From Serinus canaria (taxonomy: Eukaryota > Chordata > Aves > Passeriformes > Fringillidae), in contig NC_066332.1 of assembly GCF_022539315.1 (NCBI RefSeq), forward strand, positions 4,235,001-4,299,000: 64,000 nt of DNA, written 5' to 3'. Both the position numbers and the translations under genes were made by a program. The stretch's first letter is position 1. Every line of letters starts with the position of its first letter. Shown here in pieces: positions 38,701 to 50,900 of this stretch. The notes under the pieces were generated by a model that made no database searches, had not been told where the DNA came from, and worked only from the letters and a program-made list of their open reading frames with translations.

Positions 38701-41700
38701 CACCCTGGGGACTTGGGGAGCGCCCACTGGTGGGTTTGGTACCCACCACACTGGGAACGGCCACCGCAGGAGTTTGGGGAGCATTAAAATCACATCACAC
38801 ACGGCCCCCTCACCCTCTGCAGCCTCCCCTGGCCCGGAGCTGGGCTCTGCGGGCACGCACGGCGGTGTCCTCACTGGCCCTGCATGCCCTCCCTGACTCA
38901 GAGGTGTCCCAGGGGTGACACACTCCTGCAGGTAGCCCGAGGGCACGGCTGTGCCCCTCAGCGAGGCTGGAGGTGGGATACAGCTCCCAGGCCTGCTCCC
39001 ACCACAGAGAGCAGCTCCTGTCCCAGCCACCACCCACAGCAGGACACATGGAGGGGCTGCCCCGAGCCCTCCATGCCACAGGCAGGAGGGGGACACATTC
39101 TCCTGTGGCTTTGTCTTGCTGGGAACTCACACCCCAGGCTGCAGCCAACAGCCTCCCTCCAGCCTCGGTTTGTAACTGAGCAAGAGCCTGGAGGAGGGAG
39201 AATAAAAGCAAATCTGTCTGGCTCCAGCCCCCTCGTCACTCTTTCAGAAATCAGAGCAGCATATGGGAGTATTTGCCCCTTTCCCCAGAGATGGAGCCGA
39301 GCAGATGACAGGCTGTGAGCATGTGTTAGTCCCACCAACGCTCGCTCCAGCCAGCTTCCCATTAAGGGCGGCAGTTGCTCCAGACCCAAATGTTAGCAGT
39401 TTTCAATTAGCAAATGGCAGAGGAAAGGGATTCCTGGGGGACACGCTGAGCAAGTCGAGCTCTATCACTTGTCACTCAAGGAGCTCACGTTACCCTTCTC
39501 CCGGAGAGGCTCTGCTTAAAATAAAACCCTGCAGCAGCCCGCGGGGATGCAGCCTGCTCGCTGCCAGAGAAGGGATGGGTGGCTCATTTTTGGGGTTACC
39601 CTGAGGGATGGCAGGTTGTTCTGAGCTGCACTGGGGCTCACAAATATCAGGGAACCTTGTACTGGGGTACACGGAGCACGAGCTGCCATCAGCAGGGGAT
39701 TTACCAGGAGACGTGAGTCGGTGCTCGGATGATGGAGAGCCCTGAGCTAAACTTTAACCAGCTCCCAGTGATACTGGAAACCCGACAGCTAAAAACAACT
39801 GACAGTGGGCAACTGTACAGGGAGCAGAGGGGAGCAACAGCCACCTTGAGCTGGGGTTGAGGTGCTCCCTGGCCAGGTTTGCTCAGGGCTGTGGCACCCC
39901 CAGGGCAGCAGCCCTGTGGTCCAGCTTGTTCTGCCAGTCTGTGCCAGCAGAGCCCGGAGCCAGGCTGTCTCCAACAAGAGATAGGCACGACCCAGACACT
40001 GTCCCTGACACTCTGTGACCTGGGCCCAACTAGAAACTGCCCCTGGACACGACTCTGGGACAAGGTTCAGGCCAAAAGGACAGGTCCTTGGTATCCTGGG
40101 GGTTGATGGGACTCCAAAGACAGGACACATCAGTCCTGTAAACACAAGCAGCCTGTGCCTCCGATGACAACCATGAAACAGCCGACTTTTATCATTATTT
40201 ACTGCTTCTCTTTGATGTTTTAAAATTATTCTTCACTAACCTCGCTGAAGAGCATCTCTGCTAATTAGCCAGGAGCTGACAAAGCCATCAGAAGGTGCTG
40301 GCTGTGCCGGCAGGGCGGTGGGGAGGTGTCAGACCCTGCAAACAAAGATCCCTCCTTTTCCCCTCTCCCCAAGCAAAGCCCTCCCCGCTCTCAACATCAC
40401 AGCCAGGCATTTGTCTCACACAAAGGCGACACTCAGGGCAATTCCCTTTGTGGAGGTGATATGTTCGCTGTCTCCATTGATGGGTCACTTCTTGAAACCA
40501 TCTGAGTTCGGAGAGGCCTCTTGTCCTCTTCCCCAGCCTCTCTCTGCTACTCCATCCCTCCGCCTTCTATTTTACTCAAACTGGAGGGACGGAAAACCGA
40601 CGCTCCGGCTTCTAAACAAGTTAAGGTGGAGCCTTTCGCCCCAGGGAAAGGAGTGGGGAGAGTCCTCTCCCGGCTGCCAGGGCCTCGTGCCCAAGGAGGG
40701 CAGGGGTAAGGGATCCAGGCAGACGGACAGAGGGACAGCAGCCGCACCTCCTGCCTAAGCCTCGTGGGAATGAGGATATGACCTCGACAGAGGTGCCGGA
40801 ATCAAAATAAATCAGCTGCGGGATCAGCAGGCAGTTTCCTGCTACAGTAATGGCCCCGAGTCAGCAGGATCTTATTTGGAACAGGGACAGTCTTTCCGTG
40901 GGTGACAATGGCCAGAGGGGACCCGCTCCAGGATGCACAAGCCAGGACCCGGCAGCCTCATCCCACATCCCCTCCCCTTCCCGCTCCCCTCCGGCCCTGC
41001 CTTTCCTCAGCAGGAAGAGCCGCGGGGACACTGATCCACCACCAGCTCCACACAACACAGGAACAAAAAAAGGATAAAGGGAGAAGCCCCGAGACCTGCA
41101 GATTTCATCGGGAGCTTCTGCAGGGAAACAAAGCAGCAGACGTGAGGAATGCAAGTGGCCTATTTGCCCGGGCTGCTCTCTGCCTCCGGCAGCACGGACG
41201 TGCCTCGGCTTGTCGTTCCAGGAGCTTTTGTTGCTCGGGGCTGGGGGCCTCTTTGTTTCCTTTACCCTCCCGCTAGGCTTGGTCACAGCCCGGTATTAAA
41301 TTATTCAAATGATCTCGCTGGGCTTCACAGCTGAACTCCTGTGTGGAGAGCCCAGGCTGTGAAATCCCGAGGCCTCCAGCCCTCCCCATAGCCCCTGGCC
41401 CAGCACAAAGGGCACTGGTCCACACTGGTTTCCCCAGTCTGGAGCAAAGGATCCCAATATTCAAGCTGGTGACACCTCCAGTGCCAGCACTGCAGTGCAG
41501 AGGTGTCATTAAGCCATAAAATCATTCACCTAACACCAGTGCACTGATAGGAAGCAGGTGGGGGGCAGCACCCCTGGATTTGGCAGCCCAGCTAGAGCAG
41601 GAAGAGCTTGGCTCCTGGAGCAGTGGCATTTTGGTGCCATTACCCACAAGACAAAGGGTGTTAGATCTCTGTCCTGCCTGCTGCTGTCCCAGCCAACCCT

Positions 41701-44700
41701 CAGCCCTGGCCAGGCTGCAGGAGGAGCACCAGCCCCTTCCTCTGGGATGTGTTTGAATGTGGTGTGGAGCCAGTGGAGCCCTGAGAGCTCTACACAACAC
41801 AGGCAAGGGAAATCTGATGCTGGAAGGAACTGGAGCTGCGGCCAGCTCCACACAGGGAGGAGAGGCAGTAGCCCAGAGAAGCTTTGAGGCAATTGAACCC
41901 AGCCCTGCAACCACCCTGGTGCCCAGGTTGGTCTGGGAAGGGAAAGCACCTTCCCCAACACCGCGCTCTGTAACCTGCAGCACAGGAAAGTGCCAAAGGA
42001 TTGGCAGAACCTTTGAATTCCAGTCGGCTTCCTGGGATAGCAGGGTGTAACCGCCTGAAAAGGCAGCTCCACAAGAAACAAAAAAGGCAGGGAAAAACCC
42101 ATGCACCCACCCTGCCAGGAGCCAAACAGGGAGGCTGTGTCTGCAGCCAGGGCTGCACACGCCTCTCCCGGCCGGACAGGACCTGCTCCCTTCCCCAGCT
42201 GGAGCCTGGGAGGGGAGGGAAGGACAGGCAGGAGAGCTGCAGAAATTCATTACCTTCCACATGACAGAGGGATCAGTTGGCTTTTACCAGAGCCCGTCGA
42301 GGTTTTCCTCATTGAAAACAGGAAAGAATCACAAAAATAATTAGAGAGATTTCATCTCAGCCAGCTTATGAAAGCACCGACTTTATACACAACAGATTGG
42401 CAACAGCACAAAGATGGATGTGAAAGGCAAGAGCATTTGCAATGTCAGACAGATCAGAGACAGAAGCTCATCAAAAAATGGCCCAGGGCAAATATAAGTT
42501 AAAAAAAGAAAAGAAGAGGAAAAAAATAAAGGAAAGGAAACGACCCTTCTGGAGACAAAAAACGTGACTCCTGTCCATAACACATGGATGTGCTTCTCCT
42601 GCCTGCAAAGACCCCCTGGTGAAAACTCATCAGCTCCCTGGACAAATCTGGGTTAAAAAACTTCTACTGATGATCACTGGCTGTGTTTTGCTGCCTTCCC
42701 TAGCTCAGCTGGGAGCCAGTGAGCTGGTCAGCAGCAGGACTGAGGAGCCTGAGGAGAAATGTCAGCTGGAGGATCCTCCAGCGAGCTCCTGGGGCCAGGG
42801 GAGGCTGTAATTGGAAAGCTCCAGGCAGCATTTGGGGAGAGCTGTGCAGCACAGGGAGGTTGCTCGTGCAGAGCTTGGCCAGCTGTGCAGGCAGGACCCT
42901 CCAAAGTGTGCTCAATAAATGGGTGAAATGTTTTAGGGGGGGATGGGAAAGGACAGACTTCTCTAATTAGCAAAGAGGTTTGCATTTAGTCACCCAGCAC
43001 AGCGCCTGGGGCCCTGACTCCAGACGCTGCTGTGCAAAGGCTGACAGCTCTCTCAGACACAGAGCTGTCAGCCTGGGCTTTGTAACCAGAAACAGTTTCC
43101 ACAGAGGAAAACAACCTCTGTGCTCCTCACTCTTCCACACAGGCACTTCCAGCAGGGAGGGGAAGAGCCACGGTGTGACCCCTTGAAGGCATCACCAGAG
43201 CTCTGGGCACGTCCAGGGCAGTGACTCTCAGGCACTGGAGGTTCACAGTGACAATTCAATAAGTGAGACCAGCTCTGGTTCCTTGGGAACCATCGTTAGG
43301 AGCTCTCTGTTTCCAGACTGCTGCCTTCAGAGTGCAGCTGAGGAGCTCTGGAGCCTGGAGTGTGTCTGAGCCAGGCCACCGTGGGCAACAGGAAGAGCAG
43401 GATGTGGCTGCTCTCACTCACTGGGAAGGCGACTCCTCCACGACAGCTGAAACAAAAAGAGTAAAAATCAAGATTTAGCTGGAAGCTCCACCCTGATAAA
43501 GCTACAGTAAGTGTTCTGCCCCACACAGGCATGATATCCCACAGATGGGCACCTAAATCCCTGTCCCCTTCCCTACTGCAAGACCTCAGTAGTGGCACAA
43601 GCGAGGCAACGCCCAGCAGGACAAAATGCAGTCTCTTGAGGTTTGTGCTCTCCTCCTCTCCAGCCTGTTTGCAGTGGGATTGAGAGAAGGGAGCAGCAGC
43701 AGCTCATGATAACCTGGGCAGCAGCCCAAGCCAGTCAAAAGTGGAGTTGGCCCCATGGGAGGAGCAGAACAGCTGCCCCAAAGGTAGAGTGCAGCTCGCC
43801 TGTGCCAGCACCCTCCCAGGCCAGATCACAGCAGCAATGACATCACATGTGTCACCAGATCTCGTGTTCTCGCTGGAGAAATTTCCAGGCAGATTGAGCT
43901 GTGTGAAAGCCCAAATCTCAGCTCTTTACAGAGCTCTTAGTGCTTTTTTGCATGCTGGTTGCTGAGGGATGCTGGGGCAGGCAAGGCTGCTGCCCTCACA
44001 CTGCTGAGTTTGCACTCCTGGTACTGGGACAGGACAAGGTTTCGGGCAGAGGGACAGCAGTGGGGCTACACACTCTTACAGTGCTGCAGGTGGGAGCCCA
44101 CAAACCAGCTGCCACAGAGTGCAGGGTGACTCGAGCAGCGGAAGGGGAGAGCAGCCTGCAGTCTTCCTGCAGAGACAAAACCCTTTTACTCCCATGACAA
44201 ATGCCCTACTTGTTTCTGAGCCTGGGGACTCGGCCATTCCCCGTCCCCTTCACATGGCAGCGCACATCACATGAGAGCTGGGCACTTGCAGGGGAGGAAC
44301 AGAGCCAGGGCTGATTCTGGGGCTGTCAGCTGGGCCTCCTCCCCTCGGGGCTGTAATTAGCCTCCTTGAAGTGGGCTGGGGCTGGAATCCCTCAGCCCAG
44401 GCTGAGGCCATAATCAGCCCAGCACAGGAGGAAGAAAGGCCCCTGCAGCAGTCTGGGCCAGGCTCCCGTTGTACATCCAGGCAGGAAGGGCAGGTCACGC
44501 CATGGGCACGTTTTAACCGAGCCACGATGCTGCCTTTGGCCCAAGCAGAGAGGAACCACAAAACCATTGCTATCTTTTCCAAACCACAATGGCAAGGCAG
44601 CAGCCAAAATGACGCCTCAAATCTCAGCTTCTATTTCAGCAGCATCAATTAGAGAGCTGCTCTTTTTGGATACTCAGTGGACCGCTGGCATGCTAGCTTG

Positions 44701-44949
44701 GCCAGCCTACCTGTCTGGGAGTGCACCAGACAGCCTCTGCCATCCCTTGCCCAGTGGGAGAGGCAGTGTCACAGAGTTGAAGAGCAGCAGGGGAATTATT
44801 TTGGGCTTGAAGTTATTTCTATTCATCTACAGTTCAAGAAGGACTAGAATAACAGTGAGCTTACATGCCAGGGTTACTCAGCACAGCCCCGGTCACAAGG
44901 CATTGTGTCTGGCTGGGTCCTCATGGCAGGAATCACAGGGACAAAGCCT
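38701..44949. other. Intergenic region between TRAF4 and NEK8
   Basis: This 6.2 kb stretch lies between the 5' end of TRAF4 and the 3' end of NEK8, both on the minus strand. It includes the unplaced 3' UTR and possibly a last coding exon of NEK8 near its right edge. Open frames are long only where GC content is high (for example 41522-42262, minus) and show no family likeness. I see no RNA gene or mobile element. Confidence 0.5.
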
Positions 44950-47900
44950 TTACTCACGCTTTACTGCCAGCAGTGTGTTCCCGTGGCAGCAGGCAACAGA
45001 GGTCACCAGGTATGGATGTGTCTCCTCCAGCTGCACTGGCCTTGGCACTCCTGTTTCCTCATCCTTCCTGCCCAGGCGTCCCCTGGCTCCTTTTCCCCAC
45101 GTGCACACCTCGCCGTCTGCAGAGGGATGTAAACGCCTCGCTGCACACCTGCCTTGGCCACAGCAGAGGCCAGCCAGGCCCTGCTGCAGCCCAGGAGATG
45201 GGGGCTTCAGCCTCACCTGCTCCGATGGCCACAGTGAAGGCATCTCCACAAGCCACCACAGTGACCTTCATCGTCTCGAGCCCCACAACCAGGTGGGGCA
45301 CGCGGCTGTTGCGGCAGGAGTTGGTGCCCAGCTGCCCGTGCTGGTTGCTCCCAAAGGTGTAACAGTGGCCAGAGGCTGACAGCAGAGAGGAGAGACACAG
45401 CTGGGTGACACTTGGACACACTGAAACCCCTTTCTGTCTCCAGGCTGAGCATTCTGCTCCACAGAGCTTCAACACTGGGAGCAGGGTGTCTCTTGAGAGA
45501 CTGCCCATGGGAAACAAGCAGAAGGAAGACAGGGAAAATGCAAATCTGGGCACACACCCTCACCTGTGACAGCAGCTGAATGTGCAGTACCAATGTCAGC
45601 ACACACAATGGGCTCTTGGTTCAAGGGGGCTGACTGGGCACACACAAACACAGTGGCCTCCTCCACCTGGTCCTCTGGGGAAGGCTCCTCTGCTGAGCTG
45701 ATCCGGTCTAGGCCCAGCTTGTTACACCTGCACAGGGAAAATCTCTAGGATCACACAGGGATGTCTTCTGGAGCCCCTTGGTCACAACACAGACAGGCTC
45801 AGGATGGTAAAATGTGGAGCATGGACTCCCACCCCTCTTACCTGTTGCTCCCACAAGCAAGAATCTGATTTTTCACTGTGAGGACCATGGAGGAATCAAT
45901 GCCACATATGACCCTCTGAGCCTCGTGCTCCAGAGGGACTGTGACCTGCTGGGGGCAGTTGTGGCACTCCAGGGTGCCCAGCCCAAGGCGACCTGGTAGG
46001 AGGAACAGAGCAGGGAACAGCTGATGGCAACACACCCTGAGCACAGCCCCACTGAGAGCAACACCGACACAGCTGCTGCAAGAGCCCAGCCCGGGATCCC
46101 AGAAAGCAGCAAAACCCAAAGCACAAGGACCCTGGTATGCAGCAAAACAGCTGCAGCTCTTCCCCAGCCACCCACCCTGGAACATCTGGAGGGGACTGTG
46201 GGCAAGCAGGGCCAGCAAAGGGAGTGGGAACAGGCACAAGCCCTGTTCTGCAAAACAGACTTTTCTTACCGTTATCCCCCCTGCCCCAGGCAAACACTTC
46301 CCGTTCGTTGGAGACCGCCAGGACGTGAGATGCACCACAGGCCACCTGCACCATCTCGTAGCCCAGCAGGGCCTCCACAATCTTGGGCTGGCAGGGGAAG
46401 AGCAGCAGCCGTCAGCCGAGACCTCCCAGCCTGCCCGGCTGCTCCCATCCCTCCCACCCAGCCCCCCCAGACTCAACACAGTGCTGGCAGCATCCCAGTT
46501 TTCATCCAACACAAACAACAGAGAAATTTCTTTTTTTTTTTTTTTTTTTTTTTTGTTCCAAACAGTCTTCAAAGGGATAAGAGACTACGTGCACGCAGCA
46601 CAGAAGATAATGCAAACATCTCTGGGGCGGAAGAAAGCAGCCAGCATGAGAGTTTGGAGAGGGAAGAGGTTCAGCAAGGGTTGGGATTCGCCCCCCTGCC
46701 CATGTGGGGAGTGCCAGGGGCTGTGAACGCCTGCTCTGAGCAGGCAGGGGCTTGGTGCAGGATGTGTTGGCTCAGAGGAGCTGTGAGTAAATGGCTCAGA
46801 TTCATTAGGGGGTGGAGGGACCAGGATCTCCACATTTCACCCGGCCCCTGCTGTGACCTGCTGTTAGATCTGACACCTCGCCTCATACTCATTATCGTCC
46901 TCAAGTGAAAAGCACCGTTTGTTGGGATCAGGCTGCTGCTTCCAACTGGTCTCCCCTCCCCAGCCATAAGCAGGGAGCAGCTCAGCTCTGGGAGAAGAAG
47001 GAACAAACGGGCCAGCTGACCACAGTGACAAATGGCACCAGTCCCTGGGCTCGGCTGGAAGCCATGGGCTGCTGCCACATCCGAGGGCAGGCGAGGAAGA
47101 AGCTGGAAGGGAGCAATGAGTCCTCAGCCCCAGTGTTCTGAGCCAATAGGAAACACACAGCTCTTCTTTAAATACTGGCTCCTTTGAAAAATAACTTTTC
47201 TCAGTGAACCCTGGCAGCTGCAGGCCAAGAGTGAAGCAGGCAGGTGTGTGATTGGAGGCAGGCTCCAAGCTGGGAGCCTGCCAACAGCAACCACAAGGCA
47301 GCTCTTGACTTCCCCCACGCTCAAAGGGATCATTGTGTAGGGGGGGGAGAGAAAGAGAGAGGCAGGTTGGCTCTTTTAAAACCCGCAGTGACAGGGAGAG
47401 GAGGGGGAGGGGGTTAGATGCCAGAGCATGCCTGGGATGCACATCCCTGGAGCTGGGATGAGCCCCCTCACGTGGTGCAGAAGCCACGATCCATCCTTTA
47501 CCCCGGGGGAGCAGCATGCCCAGCACCCTCTCCACCAACCTGGCTGACATCCGTGAAGTTTCCGTGCCCCAAACAGCCATTGCTGCCGCTGCCGAAGGTC
47601 ATGATTATCCCCCTGTCTGCAGGAGCAGAAAGGAGCCCCGTCAGTGGCACATGTGAGGCCCTGCGAGGTGACACAGCCGAGGGGCGGCCATGGCTCCCAG
47701 GACATCGGACCCACTCTGACTGAGAATGAGCTGCAGGGGCCACAAAGCCTTCAGAGAGTTTCCAGGGAGCTGCAGGAGCTTCCAGGGAGCTGCAGGAGCT
47801 TCCAGGGAGCTGCAGGAGCTTCCAGGGAGCTGCAGCCTCACGTGCTGCAACGGCTCGACAAACAAACAGCAGTGATAAGAGCACTGAGATAACATTGCTG

Positions 47901-50900
47901 CAGCTGTGCAGGCAGGAGCTGAGAACCCCACGGTCTGTCCAGGTGTTAAAGTCACAGAGGCACTCCCTGAGCAGCTGCCCAGCAGAGGGGTGGCAGGAAA
48001 CTCCATGGGAGGTAGGATAAACACATGCCCATGGAGTTTGCCCACTGTGTATCTGTTGTTTGCTGCCCTGACCCCCAGGAGAAGAGCAAACAGAGCTCCC
48101 ACAGGACCACTGGGAGGGCTTTGCTCCACAAACACGGCCTTGGACTGGTGTGCGTGCTCCACTTCCACCCAGAACATTTCCTAGACTGCTCTGAGGGGGC
48201 TTCAAACCCTGCCTTCCTGCAGTTTGAGGACAACCAGCCCTGCAGCAGCTCACGCTGACTCCTCACTGTCACACCAGTCATTGCTGGTCACTGCATGTGC
48301 CCATGTCACACTCACAGAGTATGTGACAGAGACTCTCCTCACACTGCAGTCCCCACTCTCAGTTCTGGTTTCAGGTGACACCAATGCAACAAGGACAACA
48401 AGCACAGGAGATTTCAAAGAATCATAGAATAATTTAGACCTTTAAGATCACCTAAGCGATGGTGGCCCTCCCCACACCAGACAGTTTGGGACCAAGTTGA
48501 CCCGTGTGGCATCACAGGAGGACCATGTCTGCCATTTCTGACTCCCACATGATGCTACATGAGAGGCCACAGAGGCTTCTGTGTCACCCCAGCCCAGAGC
48601 ATCTCTTTGATTCCTCTCTGAGCAGGCTCCCCAGGCAGTCCCACTGAGTTTTAGGGGGTTCTGGGAGCCAGGTAGGTGGAAGCAGAAGGCAGCAGCTCAC
48701 CTGTGAGGCAGGCTGTGAAAAGATCACCACAAGACACATGTTTGATGGTCACTCCAGACTGGCCCTCCAGAAAGCGGGACACAAACTGAGGCTGGAGCTG
48801 CTCAGTGGCTCCTGGGAGAGAGGGACCCCCAGCAGCACCCATGGGAGGAGCCTGATGGAGAGAAGCCATGGAAGAGCTGGGTTGGAGAACACTGATGAAC
48901 CCCTTCCCACAGGCTTATCAGCATTACCCACACCCTGGCTGGGACTGCAGCCCTGGAGGAGGCAGTGCCAGGGTCTGTGAGCGAGCAGAAATGCCTCCAA
49001 CACAGAAATCACACATCCAAGGCTCCACAGCCACTCCTGCCCCAGCTTCCCTGTCACTCACCTCCCAGAGGATGAGCCTCCCAGATTTGGTGACCCCAGC
49101 CTTCTGTGTCCTGCCAGCAGAGACCTGCACCACCTCGGTGTTCAGCATGGGCAGGCGCAGAGGGGTGGTGATCCCACTGCCCCACGTGTAGATGGATGAC
49201 AGGGGAGGTGGGATTCCTGTCCTGGCTGAACCCCGTCGGACACCTGTGGGGCACAGAGAAATCAATCATGTGGATCCCTGACTCTCCTCCCACGGGAAAA
49301 GTGACAGCACCAGCCAGTCTGGGTGCCAGCAGAGCTGCCAGAGCCAGACCTGTGCTGGTCCAAGGGGCTGCAGGGCTCCTCCAGAGCTCAGGGAAGGTGA
49401 TACCTCTAAAGTTCCTCTCTCCAGAACCCTGAGTGCCTCTCTGACTTGTGTCATCCAAAGGAAAGGGAGCTTCCAAATGGAGCTGAGTTGAACACAGCAT
49501 GCCAGAACTCACCCCTCTGCCTGGCACTGCTTGCCCGTCCCTCTGTCCGGCTGTGGGTCACTGTGGGCACTGGAGCCAAGGGTTTTTCAGGCCTGCCAAA
49601 CCAAAATTCAGCCTTTAGTGTCCTGCAGGACCTGGATCACAGAGTGTCTGGGCAGAGCTACAGCAGAAACCACAGGCGAAATCACTCCCAGCACTGCTTT
49701 AAACAACCTCAGAGAGGGGAGCTGGCACCAGCTCACTTCCCCCTGTGCTCACAACTCTCTGTTTGCTGTCACTGTGATGACAAGCTCACACCTGCCACGG
49801 CACCTGCCTGGCTCTGAGCCCCTGGGCCAAGCTCAGCCAGCAGCAGCTGCACAGGAGGCAGCACAGGAGAGCTGCATTGGGAAAATGCTCCCTTTGGAGC
49901 TCAGAGGGAGGCAGTGAGCTGGTCAGCCATGCTGTGGGCTGTGGCAGCCCCTCCCAAGGGACACTGAGGTGGCAGTGTCACTTGCCTCCTCATTTTGACG
50001 CTGCCCACGTCTGTGTAGAGGTTCAGGAGGGGCCGGATGCAGATGGCCTGGGCCATGATCTCATTCAGCTGGGGCCGTTTGGAAGGATCCAGGTTGAGCA
50101 TGCTGAGGATGAGCTGGCGCAGGTCGGGGCTGTATCGATCTGAGATCGGGGCAAACGTCCCGCTCATGATCTTCAGCACTAAGGCAGGAAGGTTCTGGAG
50201 AGAAAACAACAGACAAACAGTGGCTGGGCAGTCAGGGGCGAGGCCAAGGAGGAAGGAGCTCTCAGCACTGCCCTCTGCCTTCACACTTCCCGGCTCGCTG
50301 AGAAATCATCCCGGCGTACATTTTCACCTCTGCGAGGGTTCATGGCTTCCTGTGCTAAGTGTAAACCACATGGCTCTTACCGCAGCTTCGAAAGCCCTCT
50401 TGAGGCTGGCGAGCTCGTAGAGCACACAGCCCAGGGCCCAGATGTCACTCTTCTGGTTGTAAGGCTTCCCCTCACAGAGCTCTGGGGAGATGTAGCACGG
50501 AGTTCCCACCACCTACAGGAGACAAAAATTTACCACAGTGCAGTGCAACTGGGGCAGAGAGGTGGAAGGAGGGAGGACTGGTGCAGAGCTAGCTGGAACA
50601 CCACCAAGCAAAGCTCCACAGAGCTGGGCTTTTGTTCCCTTGGCATCAACAGCTGCCTGAAAATCTCAGTGAAAAACAAGAGGATTTGCCTTTCCAGTGA
50701 CACATACAGTGATTGCCTCTAATTTTGCTCCTATCCACTTGAGAGAATCAGAGCCCAGAGCACTGAGCGTGATACAAACGTCTGGTCAGATTAGCCCAGG
50801 TGGGGAAAGTCACTAAATGTCAAGCAGAGAAAGGAGATTAAGGCAGGATGGGAGTGCACAGGCAGGAATTTATTTGCTAAGGATGTGTCAGACGAGTCTG

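Noticed and set aside
41522..42262. 246-codon minus-strand open frame between TRAF4 and NEK8
   Set aside because: An overlapping frame in another phase is nearly as long. Composition is Cys/Ser/Leu/Pro-rich without recognisable motif or conserved neighbours. Not supported.
44567..45379. 270-codon plus-strand open frame
   Set aside because: It overlaps NEK8 exons 13 and 14 in antisense and has no family likeness.
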